Position numbers and translations under genes: made by a program. Positions 1 to 7,536 of a stretch of DNA of 18,380 nt are shown here, one piece after another. The notes beneath the pieces were generated by a model that worked only from the letters and a program-made list of their open reading frames with translations, was not told the origin of the DNA and ran no database searches. How positions within the stretch are numbered: the first letter of the stretch is position 1; the number at the start of each line of letters is the position of its first letter. This DNA is from Fidelibacterota bacterium (GTDB lineage: Bacteria; Marinisomatota; Marinisomatia; Marinisomatales; UBA1611): assembly GCA_002722105.1 (NCBI GenBank), contig PBKF01000031.1:1-18380 (forward strand), given 5' to 3'.

Positions 1-34
1 TGAAACCTACCTAACAATCAAAATTGGAGTAATA

Positions 35-151
35 ATGCATTATAGAATTACAAAATTATACCATAGTGAAGAAAAAATGGTAAATGCTAATCCAATTCAG
101 CAAAAAGTATTAGCAGGTGCAGCAGGCTTTTTATCTGCCCCTCCGAAGTAG
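35..151 (+). CDS. possible small protein, 38 aa, unknown function
   Basis: A short reading frame starts at an ATG with a good Shine-Dalgarno sequence (GGAG at 26-29, five bases before the start) and ends at TAG 149-151. The product is 38 residues: a polar, basic N-terminal half (MHYRITKLYHSEEK) and a small-residue-rich C-terminal half containing VLAGAAGFLSAPP. I do not recognise the family and see no catalytic motif or convincing membrane segment. The ribosome-binding site is among the best in the window, which is the main argument that it is translated. A stem-loop follows 25 bases after the stop. It could be the last gene of an operon entering from the left, or a chance ORF. Confidence 0.4.
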   Translation: MHYRITKLYHSEEKMVNANPIQQKVLAGAAGFLSAPPK

Positions 152-176
152 AAAATGGTGATATTTTATGTCAATG

Positions 177-203
177 GTCTATATAAGTTTTTATAATATA
201 GAC
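177..203. repeat. stem-loop-forming inverted repeat downstream of the small ORF
   Basis: GTCTATAT at 177-184 is the exact reverse complement of ATATAGAC at 196-203, with an 11-base A+T-rich loop. An alternative pairing exists between TATAAGT (182-188) and ACTTATA (202-208). It lies between the small ORF ending at 151 and the hydrolase gene starting at 299. There is no U-tract on the plus-strand 3' side, so it is not a textbook intrinsic terminator. In DNA this A+T-rich it may be fortuitous. Confidence 0.3.
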
Positions 204-298
204 TTATAAAAAATACTGTCATTCTGTGATTTTTTGTTTTTATGTATATGGATTGAAGAAATTTTACATATAATAAGGTAAAGCTAAATCATTTATTT

Positions 299-1099
299 AT
301 GCGAAATATTGAAAACAACAATATTTGTTTGATGTTTATACATGGATTTTGCTCTGGACCTGATGATTGGAATAAACAAATTGATTATTTTCAAGATAAT
401 ATACATGTTATTGCACCAATACTTAGAGGCCATGATGGTAAAAATATATCTGATCTACCAATGAGCATCGAGCAGCTCACCAATGACTGTGAAAAAATCA
501 TAAAACAACAAGAGAGTCAATTTTTTATTTTTGTTGGACACAGTATGGGAACAAGAGTAGCTATCAATTTATGTCAACGGTTAAAGGATCAAACTTTGGG
601 ACTGGTATTAATAGATGGAAGTAAAATATCAGATATTGACACCTATGGCAAAACTATATCTAATTTTGAAAATACTATATACTACGGTAGCTATAAAAGA
701 GAATTAAGGAAAATGTTTAATGAAATGTTTTTTGACAAACAATATGATAAGCATAAAAAAAGAATAATTAAAAGGGCAATAAATATTCCTTCATCTTTTT
801 CTCTTCCATTAAGGAGGAATCTAATTTGGTTTGATAGCCATTGCTTAGATAAACTATTATCTGGGATTCATATACCTATATTAGTAATGCAAAGTACTAA
901 ATTAGATAAAAAAGGAAAAAGGAGACCCATAAAGAAAGATAAGAATATCTTTTATATTGAATATATACAATCCTTATGTGATAATGTTGAAACAAAAGTT
1001 TTTAATAATACTGGCCATTATATTCCTCTTGAAAAACCTGATTTAGTAAATAGTGCTATCTTTCAATGGATAAATAAAATTAAATCTTCACCTAAGTGA
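299..1099 (+). CDS. alpha/beta hydrolase fold protein
   Basis: A 266-residue single-domain alpha/beta hydrolase without signal peptide, so probably cytoplasmic. Visible hallmarks are the oxyanion-hole HG in FIHGF (residues 13-17), the nucleophile elbow GHSMG at 80-84 with Ser82 as predicted nucleophile, and the C-terminal catalytic His240 in NTGHYIPLEKP. The acid is less clear; Asp203, after the strand ILVMQST, is a candidate. Length and layout fit the esterase / MhpC-like / acyl-carrier-thioesterase-like hydrolases, but the substrate cannot be read from sequence. The ATG at 299 has only a distant AAGG (275-278), so a slightly different start is possible. It is followed after 131 bases by a permease gene on the same strand, and co-transcription is uncertain. 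Confidence 0.85.
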   Translation: MRNIENNNICLMFIHGFCSGPDDWNKQIDYFQDNIHVIAPILRGHDGKNISDLPMSIEQLTNDCEKIIKQQESQFFIFVGHSMGTRVAINLCQRLKDQTLGLVLIDGSKISDIDTYGKTISNFENTIYYGSYKRELRKMFNEMFFDKQYDKHKKRIIKRAINIPSSFSLPLRRNLIWFDSHCLDKLLSGIHIPILVMQSTKLDKKGKRRPIKKDKNIFYIEYIQSLCDNVETKVFNNTGHYIPLEKPDLVNSAIFQWINKIKSSPK

Positions 1100-1230
1100 T
1101 AATACTGGATTATTGCTAAAAGATTTAATACAGATCTGCATAAAAACTGTATAAATACTTTTCTACATAATCGTATGCATCTTATATTACAGAAATTCTT
1201 TACCAAGAAATCTAATTTTGGATTGATAAA

Positions 1231-1992
1231 TTGATAGAATTTTATTCATCGTTCAATTTGAATTTTATACAGTTTGTTCAAGTTATTTTATGTGCGATAG
1301 CTATTGGAATGGCAAAAACTGGATTGGGTGGTCTTGGATTATTGGTTGTTCCAATAATGGCTGGTGTATTTGGCGTGAAATCATCTACAGGTATTTTATT
1401 AATTCTATTAATACTTGGAGATTTTTTAGGAGTAGGATTCTATCATCGTTACGCAAACATAAATATTTTGTTAAAACTTATTCCCAGTACCACATTGGGA
1501 ATTCTAGCAGGTGTGGCCATTGGTCAATGGATAAATGATGAACAATTTGGTATTCTTTTTTTAGGAATTATTTTTATTGCTATCAGTATGACATACCTTC
1601 AAACTGAAAAAAATAATGATCACAAAAATACAAATATAATTTTTACAACATTAATTGGCATTTTTGGGGGTTTATCAACAATGATAGGCAATGCAGCAGG
1701 TCCGATTTTAACTATATACCTTTTGTATATGGGTTGTGATAAAAACAAATTTATCGGTACCGCTGCATGGTTTTTTCTAATAGTAAATCTGATAAAATTG
1801 CCCTTTCATTATTTTGTATGGAAAACTATAAATAAATCAATTCTTTTATTTGATATTTCTTTATTTCCTTTCATACTTATTGGAGGATTGCTGGGTGTTA
1901 GTTTAGTAAAAATGATACCAGAAAAACCCTATAGGGTATTTCTTTTTGTATCAGTTATAATCTCCACACTACCATTTATGGATCTGTTTTAA
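1231..1992 (+). CDS. TauE/SafE family sulfite exporter-like permease
   Basis: A 253-residue very hydrophobic protein with about eight membrane segments. It has two related halves, typical of the TauE/SafE (DUF81) anion-permease family: the first repeat carries MAKTGLGGLGLLVVP near residues 28-42, and the second carries GNAAGPILT near 153-161. Family members move sulfite, sulfoacetate or other organic anions across the inner membrane; the actual substrate here is unknown. The start is taken as TTG at 1231, because the first in-frame ATG (1309) would remove most of the first membrane helix and an in-frame stop lies just upstream (1213-1215). No clear Shine-Dalgarno sequence is present. A 19-codon frame (1175-1234) ends in a TGA overlapping the TTG start, so translational coupling is possible but unproven. 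Confidence 0.85.
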   Translation: MIEFYSSFNLNFIQFVQVILCAIAIGMAKTGLGGLGLLVVPIMAGVFGVKSSTGILLILLILGDFLGVGFYHRYANINILLKLIPSTTLGILAGVAIGQWINDEQFGILFLGIIFIAISMTYLQTEKNNDHKNTNIIFTTLIGIFGGLSTMIGNAAGPILTIYLLYMGCDKNKFIGTAAWFFLIVNLIKLPFHYFVWKTINKSILLFDISLFPFILIGGLLGVSLVKMIPEKPYRVFLFVSVIISTLPFMDLF

Positions 1993-2041
1993 CTCGTTTT
2001 TGATAGTTAGTAGATTTTTAGTATGGTTTGTATATTTAGAT

Positions 2042-2407
2042 ATGAAAAGTTTGATGAAAGAAAAAATATATGAAATAAGAGACTATACAATTGAAGAAAA
2101 ATGGTTTGATGAATATGTCTATTGGGCAAAAAATTATTTTATTCCTTTTGCAAAAAAAAGAATTGATATAATTGACTTTTGTGTAGACGAAGGAATTGAT
2201 GCTGAAGTTAGTGGTACAAATCCAGTTGTATCAGAAAATGGTCAACCAAATATTACTTGGATTGCAAAATATAATGATAAAAAAGAGAGAGATACTTTTT
2301 TCCAAAGTTTAGAAACGGATGATGAATGGGAAAAAGTATGGTCAATGCACCCAAATCCAGATGCATATATTCATTCAAATGCTAGATTTTTAAAATCAAT
2401 AATATAG
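2042..2407 (+). CDS. NIPSNAP-like dimeric alpha/beta-barrel protein
   Basis: A small soluble protein of about 121 residues from the ATG at 2042. It resembles NIPSNAP / ferredoxin-like alpha-beta-barrel proteins: an opening beta strand KIYEIRDYTI, an amphipathic helix rich in aromatics (WFDEYVYWAK), a central strand ITWIAKYND, and the family-like ERDTFFQSLETDDEWEKV segment near the C-terminus. Such proteins are usually dimers of unknown or ligand-binding function. The frame opens at a TTG at 2000, but that would add an uncharacteristic 14-residue hydrophobic leader, so an ATG start (2042 or 2054) is preferred. No Shine-Dalgarno sequence is visible. The gene follows the permease by about 50 bases and precedes the Rieske-like gene by 87, so these three may be co-transcribed. 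Confidence 0.65.
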   Translation: MKSLMKEKIYEIRDYTIEEKWFDEYVYWAKNYFIPFAKKRIDIIDFCVDEGIDAEVSGTNPVVSENGQPNITWIAKYNDKKERDTFFQSLETDDEWEKVWSMHPNPDAYIHSNARFLKSII

Positions 2408-2494
2408 TCATATGGATATTTTCACAACAGTGACACATTTAACATGGTTTCAGAAGTTTGATAACATAATATTCAGATAAAAAGAAATATAACA

Positions 2495-2860
2495 ATGGGA
2501 GATTGGCTAAAAACAGTCCATATAAATGAATTTGTCAGTAAGCCTCAAGTAGTAGCAAAACTAAATAGTAATGAAGTTTTAATGGTTAAGAGTTATGAAG
2601 AATATTTTGCATTGGCTTCTAAGTGTCCTCAACTTGGAATGGGACTAAAAGGTGGAAAAGTAGATCATGCTGGCAAAGCCATAACATGTCCGTGGCATGA
2701 TAGCCAATTTTATATGAAGACTGGAAAAGTAAGGTCGTGGGTTACATTAAGCGGCATTAAAAAATATCTTTTATTTTTTATACCTAAGAAGACCCCTATA
2801 AATGCATCCGTATATAATGTAAAGATAGAAGATGATTATTTTTGGGTTAAGCCCGATTAA
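2495..2860 (+). CDS. Rieske-type ferredoxin-like protein with a degenerate cluster site
   Basis: A 121-residue soluble protein with the fold signature of small Rieske [2Fe-2S] ferredoxins. The second cluster motif is intact: CPWHD with Cys65 and His68. The first motif, normally Cys-Pro-His, reads CPQLGMGL with Cys44-Pro45-Gln46, so one of the two histidine ligands is replaced by glutamine. The surroundings (GMGLKGGKV, then the spacing to CPWH, then DSQFYMKTGKV) otherwise follow the family closely. A C-terminal strand region (NASVYNVKIEDDYFWV) closes the domain. Family members pass electrons to oxygenases or reductases. With three standard ligands this protein may hold an altered cluster, or none. 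The ATG at 2495 lacks a Shine-Dalgarno sequence. No partner oxygenase or reductase gene is in the window. Confidence 0.8.
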   Translation: MGDWLKTVHINEFVSKPQVVAKLNSNEVLMVKSYEEYFALASKCPQLGMGLKGGKVDHAGKAITCPWHDSQFYMKTGKVRSWVTLSGIKKYLLFFIPKKTPINASVYNVKIEDDYFWVKPD

Positions 2861-3024
2861 TATATTAGATAGAAAATTATATATTCATCAAGCAAGAGAA
2901 AATTGAACGGGGGTGTTTTGGTTTTATCTTGGTTACTAGATTCAACATAAATTAAAAGAATTATTTATCTTAGATGATTATTTTTCTAAAGTTAATAGTA
3001 CTATATTGGGCTCCAGCTAGGTAT

Positions 3025-3591
3025 ATGCTCTATTGTGTATTTACGGTGATTATTTTACATTCATGTGAAGATAAAACAGATGATGATCATATTGTAGATT
3101 ATGGTCTAGTAATAAATGAAATAAATTATAATTCATCAGATAATTTCAACCCTAATGATTGGGTCGAGATTTATAATAATAGCAGTAATACTATAGATTT
3201 AGGTTTATGGATAATAAAGGATGAAAATGATGAACATGTTTTTACGATTAAATCAAATACAATGATAAAATCTGATCAATATATTATTTTTTGTAGGGAT
3301 ACTTTAAAATTTACTGAATTTTTTCCCGATGTGGGTTCTTACTATGGTGATTTGGGTTTTGGTTTAAGTGGAAATAGTGATATAGTTAGGTTATTTGATT
3401 CGAATGGATCATTAGTAGATATAGTTGAATATGATGATAATCCTCCATGGCCAGTAGCAGCTGATGGTAATGGGCCGACTCTTGAATTGAGACATCCAAC
3501 TTTGGATAATTTAAATTCGAAAAGCTGGTCACCTTCTGAAGGTTATGGCACACCTGGCGCTTTGAATAGTACTTATGATGGTGATTTATAA
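3025..3591 (+). CDS. lamin-tail-domain (LTD) lipoprotein
   Basis: From the ATG at 3025 the product is 188 residues and begins with a lipoprotein signal (MLYCVFTVIILHSC), with the lipobox cysteine at residue 14, followed by an acidic linker. The frame opens earlier at 2974, but the extra 17 residues would push the lipobox away from the N-terminus, so 3025 is preferred. The rest is one lamin-tail domain: the opening strand LVINEINYN, the NDWVEIYNNSSNTIDLGLW core, then GNSDIVRLFDSNGSLVD and the typical end motif GYGTPGALN. Bacterial LTD proteins are exported and thought to mediate surface attachment or accompany CotH-type and nuclease proteins. The probable location is the outer membrane or periplasm. 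It precedes DUF4956 and DUF2490 genes on the same strand. Confidence 0.8.
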   Translation: MLYCVFTVIILHSCEDKTDDDHIVDYGLVINEINYNSSDNFNPNDWVEIYNNSSNTIDLGLWIIKDENDEHVFTIKSNTMIKSDQYIIFCRDTLKFTEFFPDVGSYYGDLGFGLSGNSDIVRLFDSNGSLVDIVEYDDNPPWPVAADGNGPTLELRHPTLDNLNSKSWSPSEGYGTPGALNSTYDGDL

Positions 3592-3696
3592 ATCAAATCT
3601 GGTGTATGGATACATTTAGTCATTAGTTTTGTTTTAGGATTATTATATTTACAATTAGTTTAATCTTACTTTAATATATTGAATAAAAGGTAAAAA

Positions 3697-4269
3697 ATGG
3701 AACTAACACCCGAGCTTATCAATCTGGCAGCGAGATTTGTATTTAACATCTCTGTTGCTTACGTTATAATAATGTTAATCTACCATCGAGATCATCAAAA
3801 TAATGCTTTTGTCTTCACATATTTTATGTTTAATGCCCTTATATTCTTTTTTGCTTTCATATTAGGGAATATGGATATCAATATTGGTTTTGCGTTTGGA
3901 TTGTTTGCTGTATTTGCTATTCTTCGTTACAGAACAGATCCAATTCCAATTAAAGAAATGACATATTTATTCATTGTAATTACTATTGGTGTAATCAACG
4001 GTATATCTTTAAATGAAGTATCCCATCTTGAATTAATATTCACAAATACTATGTTGGTATTAATGACATATATACTTGAAAATTATTGGCAGAATAATTT
4101 ACTTGCCCGTCGTACCATAGAATACGACGTTCTTGAAAATATAAAACCAGAAAACCATAAAAATTTACTTCTAGATCTTGAAGAGAAGACTGGCCTTTCA
4201 ATCCAATATTTTAAAATTCGAAGAGTCTATTTAGATAGAGTAAATATTTCGATCTATTTCAAAAATTAA
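3697..4269 (+). CDS. DUF4956 family membrane protein
   Basis: A 190-residue inner-membrane protein with about four hydrophobic segments in the first 125 residues and a soluble C-terminal domain of roughly 60 residues. The conserved DUF4956 signature RYRTDPIPIKEMTYL is present near residues 77-91, just after a membrane segment (GFAFGLFAVFAIL). The family has no settled function. In many bacteria its genes sit next to VTC-type polyphosphate polymerase and CotH genes, but neither is visible here. The start has a usable Shine-Dalgarno sequence (AAAAGG at 3685-3690, six bases before ATG). The gap to the downstream DUF2490 gene is 49 bases, so the two are probably one transcript. Confidence 0.85.
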   Translation: MELTPELINLAARFVFNISVAYVIIMLIYHRDHQNNAFVFTYFMFNALIFFFAFILGNMDINIGFAFGLFAVFAILRYRTDPIPIKEMTYLFIVITIGVINGISLNEVSHLELIFTNTMLVLMTYILENYWQNNLLARRTIEYDVLENIKPENHKNLLLDLEEKTGLSIQYFKIRRVYLDRVNISIYFKN

Positions 4270-4318
4270 TAGACGATAGAAAATTATATTTTTAAATTAG
4301 TTTTATTATTCTGATTAT

Positions 4319-4969
4319 TTGAGTTTACTTATTAAAAAATTTACTGTAGGAAACCATTATTGGATATTTATTTTATTTTTAAGATTTACATATGGAGCAG
4401 ATGACACAGAATTATGGAGTAGTATAGGATTTGAAACAGAATTACCATATAATCTTAAAGTTGAATTGGAACAAGAATTAAGATTAAAAGATCAACTATC
4501 ATCATTTAAACAGACATTTACACAAGTATCAATATCGTATAATATTCTAGATGGAATAAAAATAATTTTTCCAATTCGTTATGCTATATATCAAAATAAA
4601 ATCAAACAGAGATTGAGTTTTGGTGGGATATATAAGTATAACTTCAAAACTGTAAGCTATAGATACAGAATAAAATTTCAAAAGATATATGAAAACAGCG
4701 AATTTTCTAACAATTTGATCAGGAATAAAGTTTCTATTGAATACAAAATAAATAAAAAAATTAAACCATATATTTCCGGTGAAATTTTTCATCTTGATAA
4801 TTTAAATCAATATCAATATGATGAATATAGAGTGTCTTTTGGTATAAATCTGAATCTTCCTAAAAAGAAGGAAATAAAGATTTTCTATATATATAAACTG
4901 GAAGACATAAGTAAATCAAATCTAGAACAAACTAATGCGTTTGGTGCAGCATGTAATTTTAACTTGTAA
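4319..4969 (+). CDS. DUF2490 family outer-membrane beta-barrel protein
   Basis: A 216-residue protein with an N-terminal signal-like segment (HYWIFILFLRFTYGA, residues 13-27) followed by alternating polar/hydrophobic strands, as in an outer-membrane beta barrel. The segment DTELWSSIGFETELPYNLK and the following EQELRLKDQ match the conserved N-terminal part of DUF2490 proteins. The C-terminus (AFGAACNFNL) ends with a beta-strand-like pattern, though in leucine rather than phenylalanine. The function is unknown; family genes often lie beside DUF4956 and polyphosphate genes. The start is read as TTG at 4319 because no ATG precedes the signal segment; there is no Shine-Dalgarno sequence. It follows DUF4956 by 49 bases. 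Confidence 0.75.
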   Translation: MSLLIKKFTVGNHYWIFILFLRFTYGADDTELWSSIGFETELPYNLKVELEQELRLKDQLSSFKQTFTQVSISYNILDGIKIIFPIRYAIYQNKIKQRLSFGGIYKYNFKTVSYRYRIKFQKIYENSEFSNNLIRNKVSIEYKINKKIKPYISGEIFHLDNLNQYQYDEYRVSFGINLNLPKKKEIKIFYIYKLEDISKSNLEQTNAFGAACNFNL

Positions 4970-5057
4970 TAATAAATATGGTAATATTATGCTAAAAATC
5001 CCACTCCCAAGTGTTTTTCTGTCATTAGGATGTATTAGACTTGTATTTGAAAATCTT

Positions 5058-5063
5058 TATAAT
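5058..5063 (+). promoter_or_regulatory. candidate -10 element before the BASS carrier gene
   Basis: A perfect TATAAT lies 40 bases before the ATG at 5104, giving a plausible short leader that contains the GAAGG ribosome-binding site at 5087-5091. No convincing -35 hexamer sits 16-18 bases upstream, and such hexamers are common in A+T-rich DNA. Confidence 0.25.
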
Positions 5064-5103
5064 GTAACATTTATTGTAAATTAATTGAAGGAAAGAGAGA
5101 CCT

Positions 5104-5964
5104 ATGATTATTGATATATTTTTACCACTCTCTCTGATATTTATTATGTTTACTCTTGGGTTGGGCTTAACCTTAAATGATTTTATAAACTTACTCTATA
5201 AGCCGAAGGCATTTCTAATTGGTATAATTAACCAAATGATTATTTTACCTATGGTGGCCTTTATCATTATTTTATTTATGGGTATCACAAAAGAAATTGC
5301 CGTTGGAATGATGATACTGGCATCATGCCCTGGAGGAGTTACTTCAAATATAATCACAAAACTAGCAAAAGGAGATACAGCTTTATCAATATCCTATACG
5401 GCAGTGATAAGTGTTCTAACAATAATTACATTGCCTATCATAACTGGATTTTCCATGAAATATTTTATGGGTACACAAGCACCTCCATTAAATCTGTTTT
5501 CATTAGGTTTCACTATGTTTCTAGTGACTGCAATACCTGTAGGGATTGGATTATGGGTTCGATACAAAAATAAAAACTTTGCTGATTCATTTGAAGTAGT
5601 TGCAACAAAGATTTCTACATCTTTATTTATCGTTATTATTTTAGGTGCATTAGCAAGCGAATGGAATACTTTTGTTAATAACCTTAACAAATTAGGTCCT
5701 GCAATTATTCTTTTAATTACTATAATGATTATCATAGGATTTAAAAGTTCAAATTGGTTTAAAATGGATAATCGGAAATCAGTAACTGTAGCTATTGAAT
5801 CTGGTATACAAAATGGAACAGTAGGTATAACAATTGGAAATATAATAATTAATCCAGAAACCGGATTATCAATTCTAAGTATACCGTCTGGTGTTTACGG
5901 TATATTAATGTATTTAATCTGCCTGCCTTTTGTTTTCTTATATGTTAAAAGATACCATAATTAG
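5104..5964 (+). CDS. bile acid:sodium symporter (BASS) family carrier
   Basis: A 286-residue integral membrane protein with about nine hydrophobic segments. Two family signatures are visible: SCPGGVTSNIITKLAKGD (residues 74-91), the first crossover region, and ESGIQNGTVGI (232-242), whose Glu232 and Gln236 correspond to sodium-binding residues of bacterial ASBT homologues. It is expected to import an organic anion with sodium; the substrate may be a bile-acid-like, sulfonate, keto-acid or other compound. A strong ribosome-binding site (GAAGG at 5087-5091) precedes the ATG. The gene is isolated in its orientation. It ends only 29 bases from the converging MFS gene, with no obvious hairpin terminator between them. 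Confidence 0.88.
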   Translation: MIIDIFLPLSLIFIMFTLGLGLTLNDFINLLYKPKAFLIGIINQMIILPMVAFIIILFMGITKEIAVGMMILASCPGGVTSNIITKLAKGDTALSISYTAVISVLTIITLPIITGFSMKYFMGTQAPPLNLFSLGFTMFLVTAIPVGIGLWVRYKNKNFADSFEVVATKISTSLFIVIILGALASEWNTFVNNLNKLGPAIILLITIMIIIGFKSSNWFKMDNRKSVTVAIESGIQNGTVGITIGNIIINPETGLSILSIPSGVYGILMYLICLPFVFLYVKRYHN

Positions 5965-5993
5965 AAAAACATTTATAATCTATTTAGAATATT

Positions 5994-7256
5994 TTAAATC
6001 AAACACTTTTTAGTTGAAAAATATTTACCCCAGATAATAAATCTAATTATTGAGACGACTACCAAAACTATATGTATAGATGAATTTATAGTAAATAAGT
6101 TTAGAACATTTGATTGGTCAATTTCAGTAATTGCCCCGCCAATCAATCCAGCGGCAAAAATTGCTATACCTTTATACAATACTCTTTTTGATGAGATTGC
6201 AATCATGCTTTTTCCTTTCATATGTTCAAATAGTCTATTTTCTACGGCAAGTTCTCTACCACTGAATAAAAGCAATGCTAATGATTGGGTCAAAATGCAT
6301 GCAGGTAAAATTAGTTTTGTTGGCATATAATATAATCCTATCCAAAAAAATGGTAATACAGATATAAACAGGCTTGTCCATCTAATCGCAAAATATGTAC
6401 CAAGTTCATCTATCTTTACTCCCCAATATCTTAGGCTAAATGAACTTATTAAAAGACCAACATTGATCAATATTGCTATTTCCATATAGTTAAAGTTTAG
6501 ATCTCTAAGCCAGTACACCATCATGAGTGGACCTGACATGGAAAAAGAAAACGATGAAAATGAATCAAATAAAATAAAATTTCTAAGGTTGCGAAATTTA
6601 CTTTCCTTGATATCAAATTTTTCTTTTCCTTCATCAATGCTTTCGTGGGATGGTTCATATTTTTTTGCAAGCATAAATGCTGAAATCAAATTTGCGATAA
6701 TACCAATACTAAAAATAATTCCGAAACCAATTACAAGGTTTGTTTCATATTCATGTAATATTGTTCCGGCTAAAAGTGATGATAGAAGCATAAAAATTCT
6801 TATTATTTGCGACTTATTTCCAAAGAATTTTCCTCTAATTCTACTTGGCACTAGATATCCTAGCCATGATGTGAGTGGTGGTGCAATCCCAAATGCACAC
6901 ACATAATAAACACAAACAAAGAATAATATTAGATAGTAATTACTAGAAGAAATACCGGTATAATAAATGAAAGGTAAGGTTGAACATTGTATTCCCTTAA
7001 GAATAACAATTAATAATTTTCTTGATTTTATAAAATCGTAGAATTTTTTAATTGATACCTGAAGTACAGAGCCAACAAAAACAGGAAATGTTATTAATAA
7101 AGATATTTCATAACTACTGAATTTTAAATATTCATAAAATACGCTGAAATAACTCTCTAAAGCTCCATACATCACTGCCCACCAAGACCCTTCTATTGTT
7201 GATAGCTTGAGTGATGATTTTATTTTTGCAGTATTTCTTTGTCGATGTTTAACCAT
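5994..7256 (-). CDS. major facilitator superfamily (MFS) transporter
   Basis: About 420 residues with two six-helix halves separated by a charged central loop (near residues 200-220, rich in Lys and Glu), the usual MFS layout. The first half contains APPLTSWLGYLVPSRIRGKF (residues 125-144 from the ATG), where the basic loop SRIRGKFFG resembles the MFS motif between helices 4 and 5. No domain points to a particular substrate. I place the start at the ATG at 7256; the frame also allows TTG at 7274, adding only six residues. Neither start has a Shine-Dalgarno sequence. It converges with the BASS carrier gene and lies 281 bases downstream, in its reading direction, of the RND permease gene, so it may have its own promoter in that spacer. 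Confidence 0.82.
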   Translation of the reverse strand: MVKHRQRNTAKIKSSLKLSTIEGSWWAVMYGALESYFSVFYEYLKFSSYEISLLITFPVFVGSVLQVSIKKFYDFIKSRKLLIVILKGIQCSTLPFIYYTGISSSNYYLILFFVCVYYVCAFGIAPPLTSWLGYLVPSRIRGKFFGNKSQIIRIFMLLSSLLAGTILHEYETNLVIGFGIIFSIGIIANLISAFMLAKKYEPSHESIDEGKEKFDIKESKFRNLRNFILFDSFSSFSFSMSGPLMMVYWLRDLNFNYMEIAILINVGLLISSFSLRYWGVKIDELGTYFAIRWTSLFISVLPFFWIGLYYMPTKLILPACILTQSLALLLFSGRELAVENRLFEHMKGKSMIAISSKRVLYKGIAIFAAGLIGGAITEIDQSNVLNLFTINSSIHIVLVVVSIIRFIIWGKYFSTKKCLI

Positions 7257-7385
7257 GGGCAGAGCATTATTCAAATTTACTGAAAATTATTATATTCATA
7301 TAAAAATGAAACAAAATTAGTTAGATCCTTATTTATGAGAGCTTGAAAATTTTCAGTTTTAGGTTTTAATCATTAATTTTACTAA

Positions 7386-7502
7386 ATGAAAATTTTACTT
7401 CTTGCATTAATTGCTTATTTAACGAAAAAGGGAATAATTGTTATACCTTTTAATTTGAAATGGTTTTCAAAAGAAAGTAAAAAGGAGGGAGAAAAGGTAT
7501 AA
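7386..7502 (+). CDS. possible small membrane protein, 38 aa
   Basis: An ATG at 7386 opens a 38-codon frame ending at TAA 7500-7502. The product begins with a hydrophobic stretch (MKILLLALIAYL), continues through IIVIPFNLKWF, and ends in a highly charged Lys/Glu tail (SKESKKEGEKV), a plausible shape for a small membrane or secreted peptide. No Shine-Dalgarno sequence precedes it. Its 3' half runs through both arms of the 15-bp inverted repeat at 7437-7506, so the charged tail may simply be an accident of that sequence. It lies antisense to the spacer between two minus-strand genes. Confidence 0.25.
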   Translation: MKILLLALIAYLTKKGIIVIPFNLKWFSKESKKEGEKV

Positions 7503-7506
7503 CAAT
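7437..7506. repeat. 15-bp perfect inverted repeat enclosing a smaller hairpin
   Basis: ATTGTTATACCTTTT at 7437-7451 is exactly reverse-complementary to AAAAGGTATAACAAT at 7492-7506, with 40 bases between. Inside, TTGAAA (7455-7460) pairs with TTTCAA (7465-7470) around TGGT. On the minus strand the element begins about 30 bases after the stop of the RND permease gene, where a terminator or 3'-end stabiliser would be expected. There is no clean U-run after the arm. It could also be a protein-binding site for the downstream MFS gene, or a small repeat element. Confidence 0.5.
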
Positions 7507-7536
7507 AGTGGCAGAATATTTACTGGTTCTTTTTTA

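Noticed and set aside
1290..1538. Open frames overlapping clear genes in other frames or on the opposite strand, such as this one inside the permease gene and those antisense to the RND gene.
   Set aside because: They overlap well-supported genes, have compositions unlike real proteins and show no domain motifs.
2412..2480. A 22-codon ORF between the NIPSNAP-like and Rieske-like genes.
   Set aside because: Too short, without Shine-Dalgarno sequence or recognisable features.
4989..5084. A 31-codon ORF on the plus strand ending 19 bases before the BASS carrier start.
   Set aside because: No ribosome-binding site or recognisable composition, and its end overlaps the likely promoter and leader of the carrier gene; probably chance.
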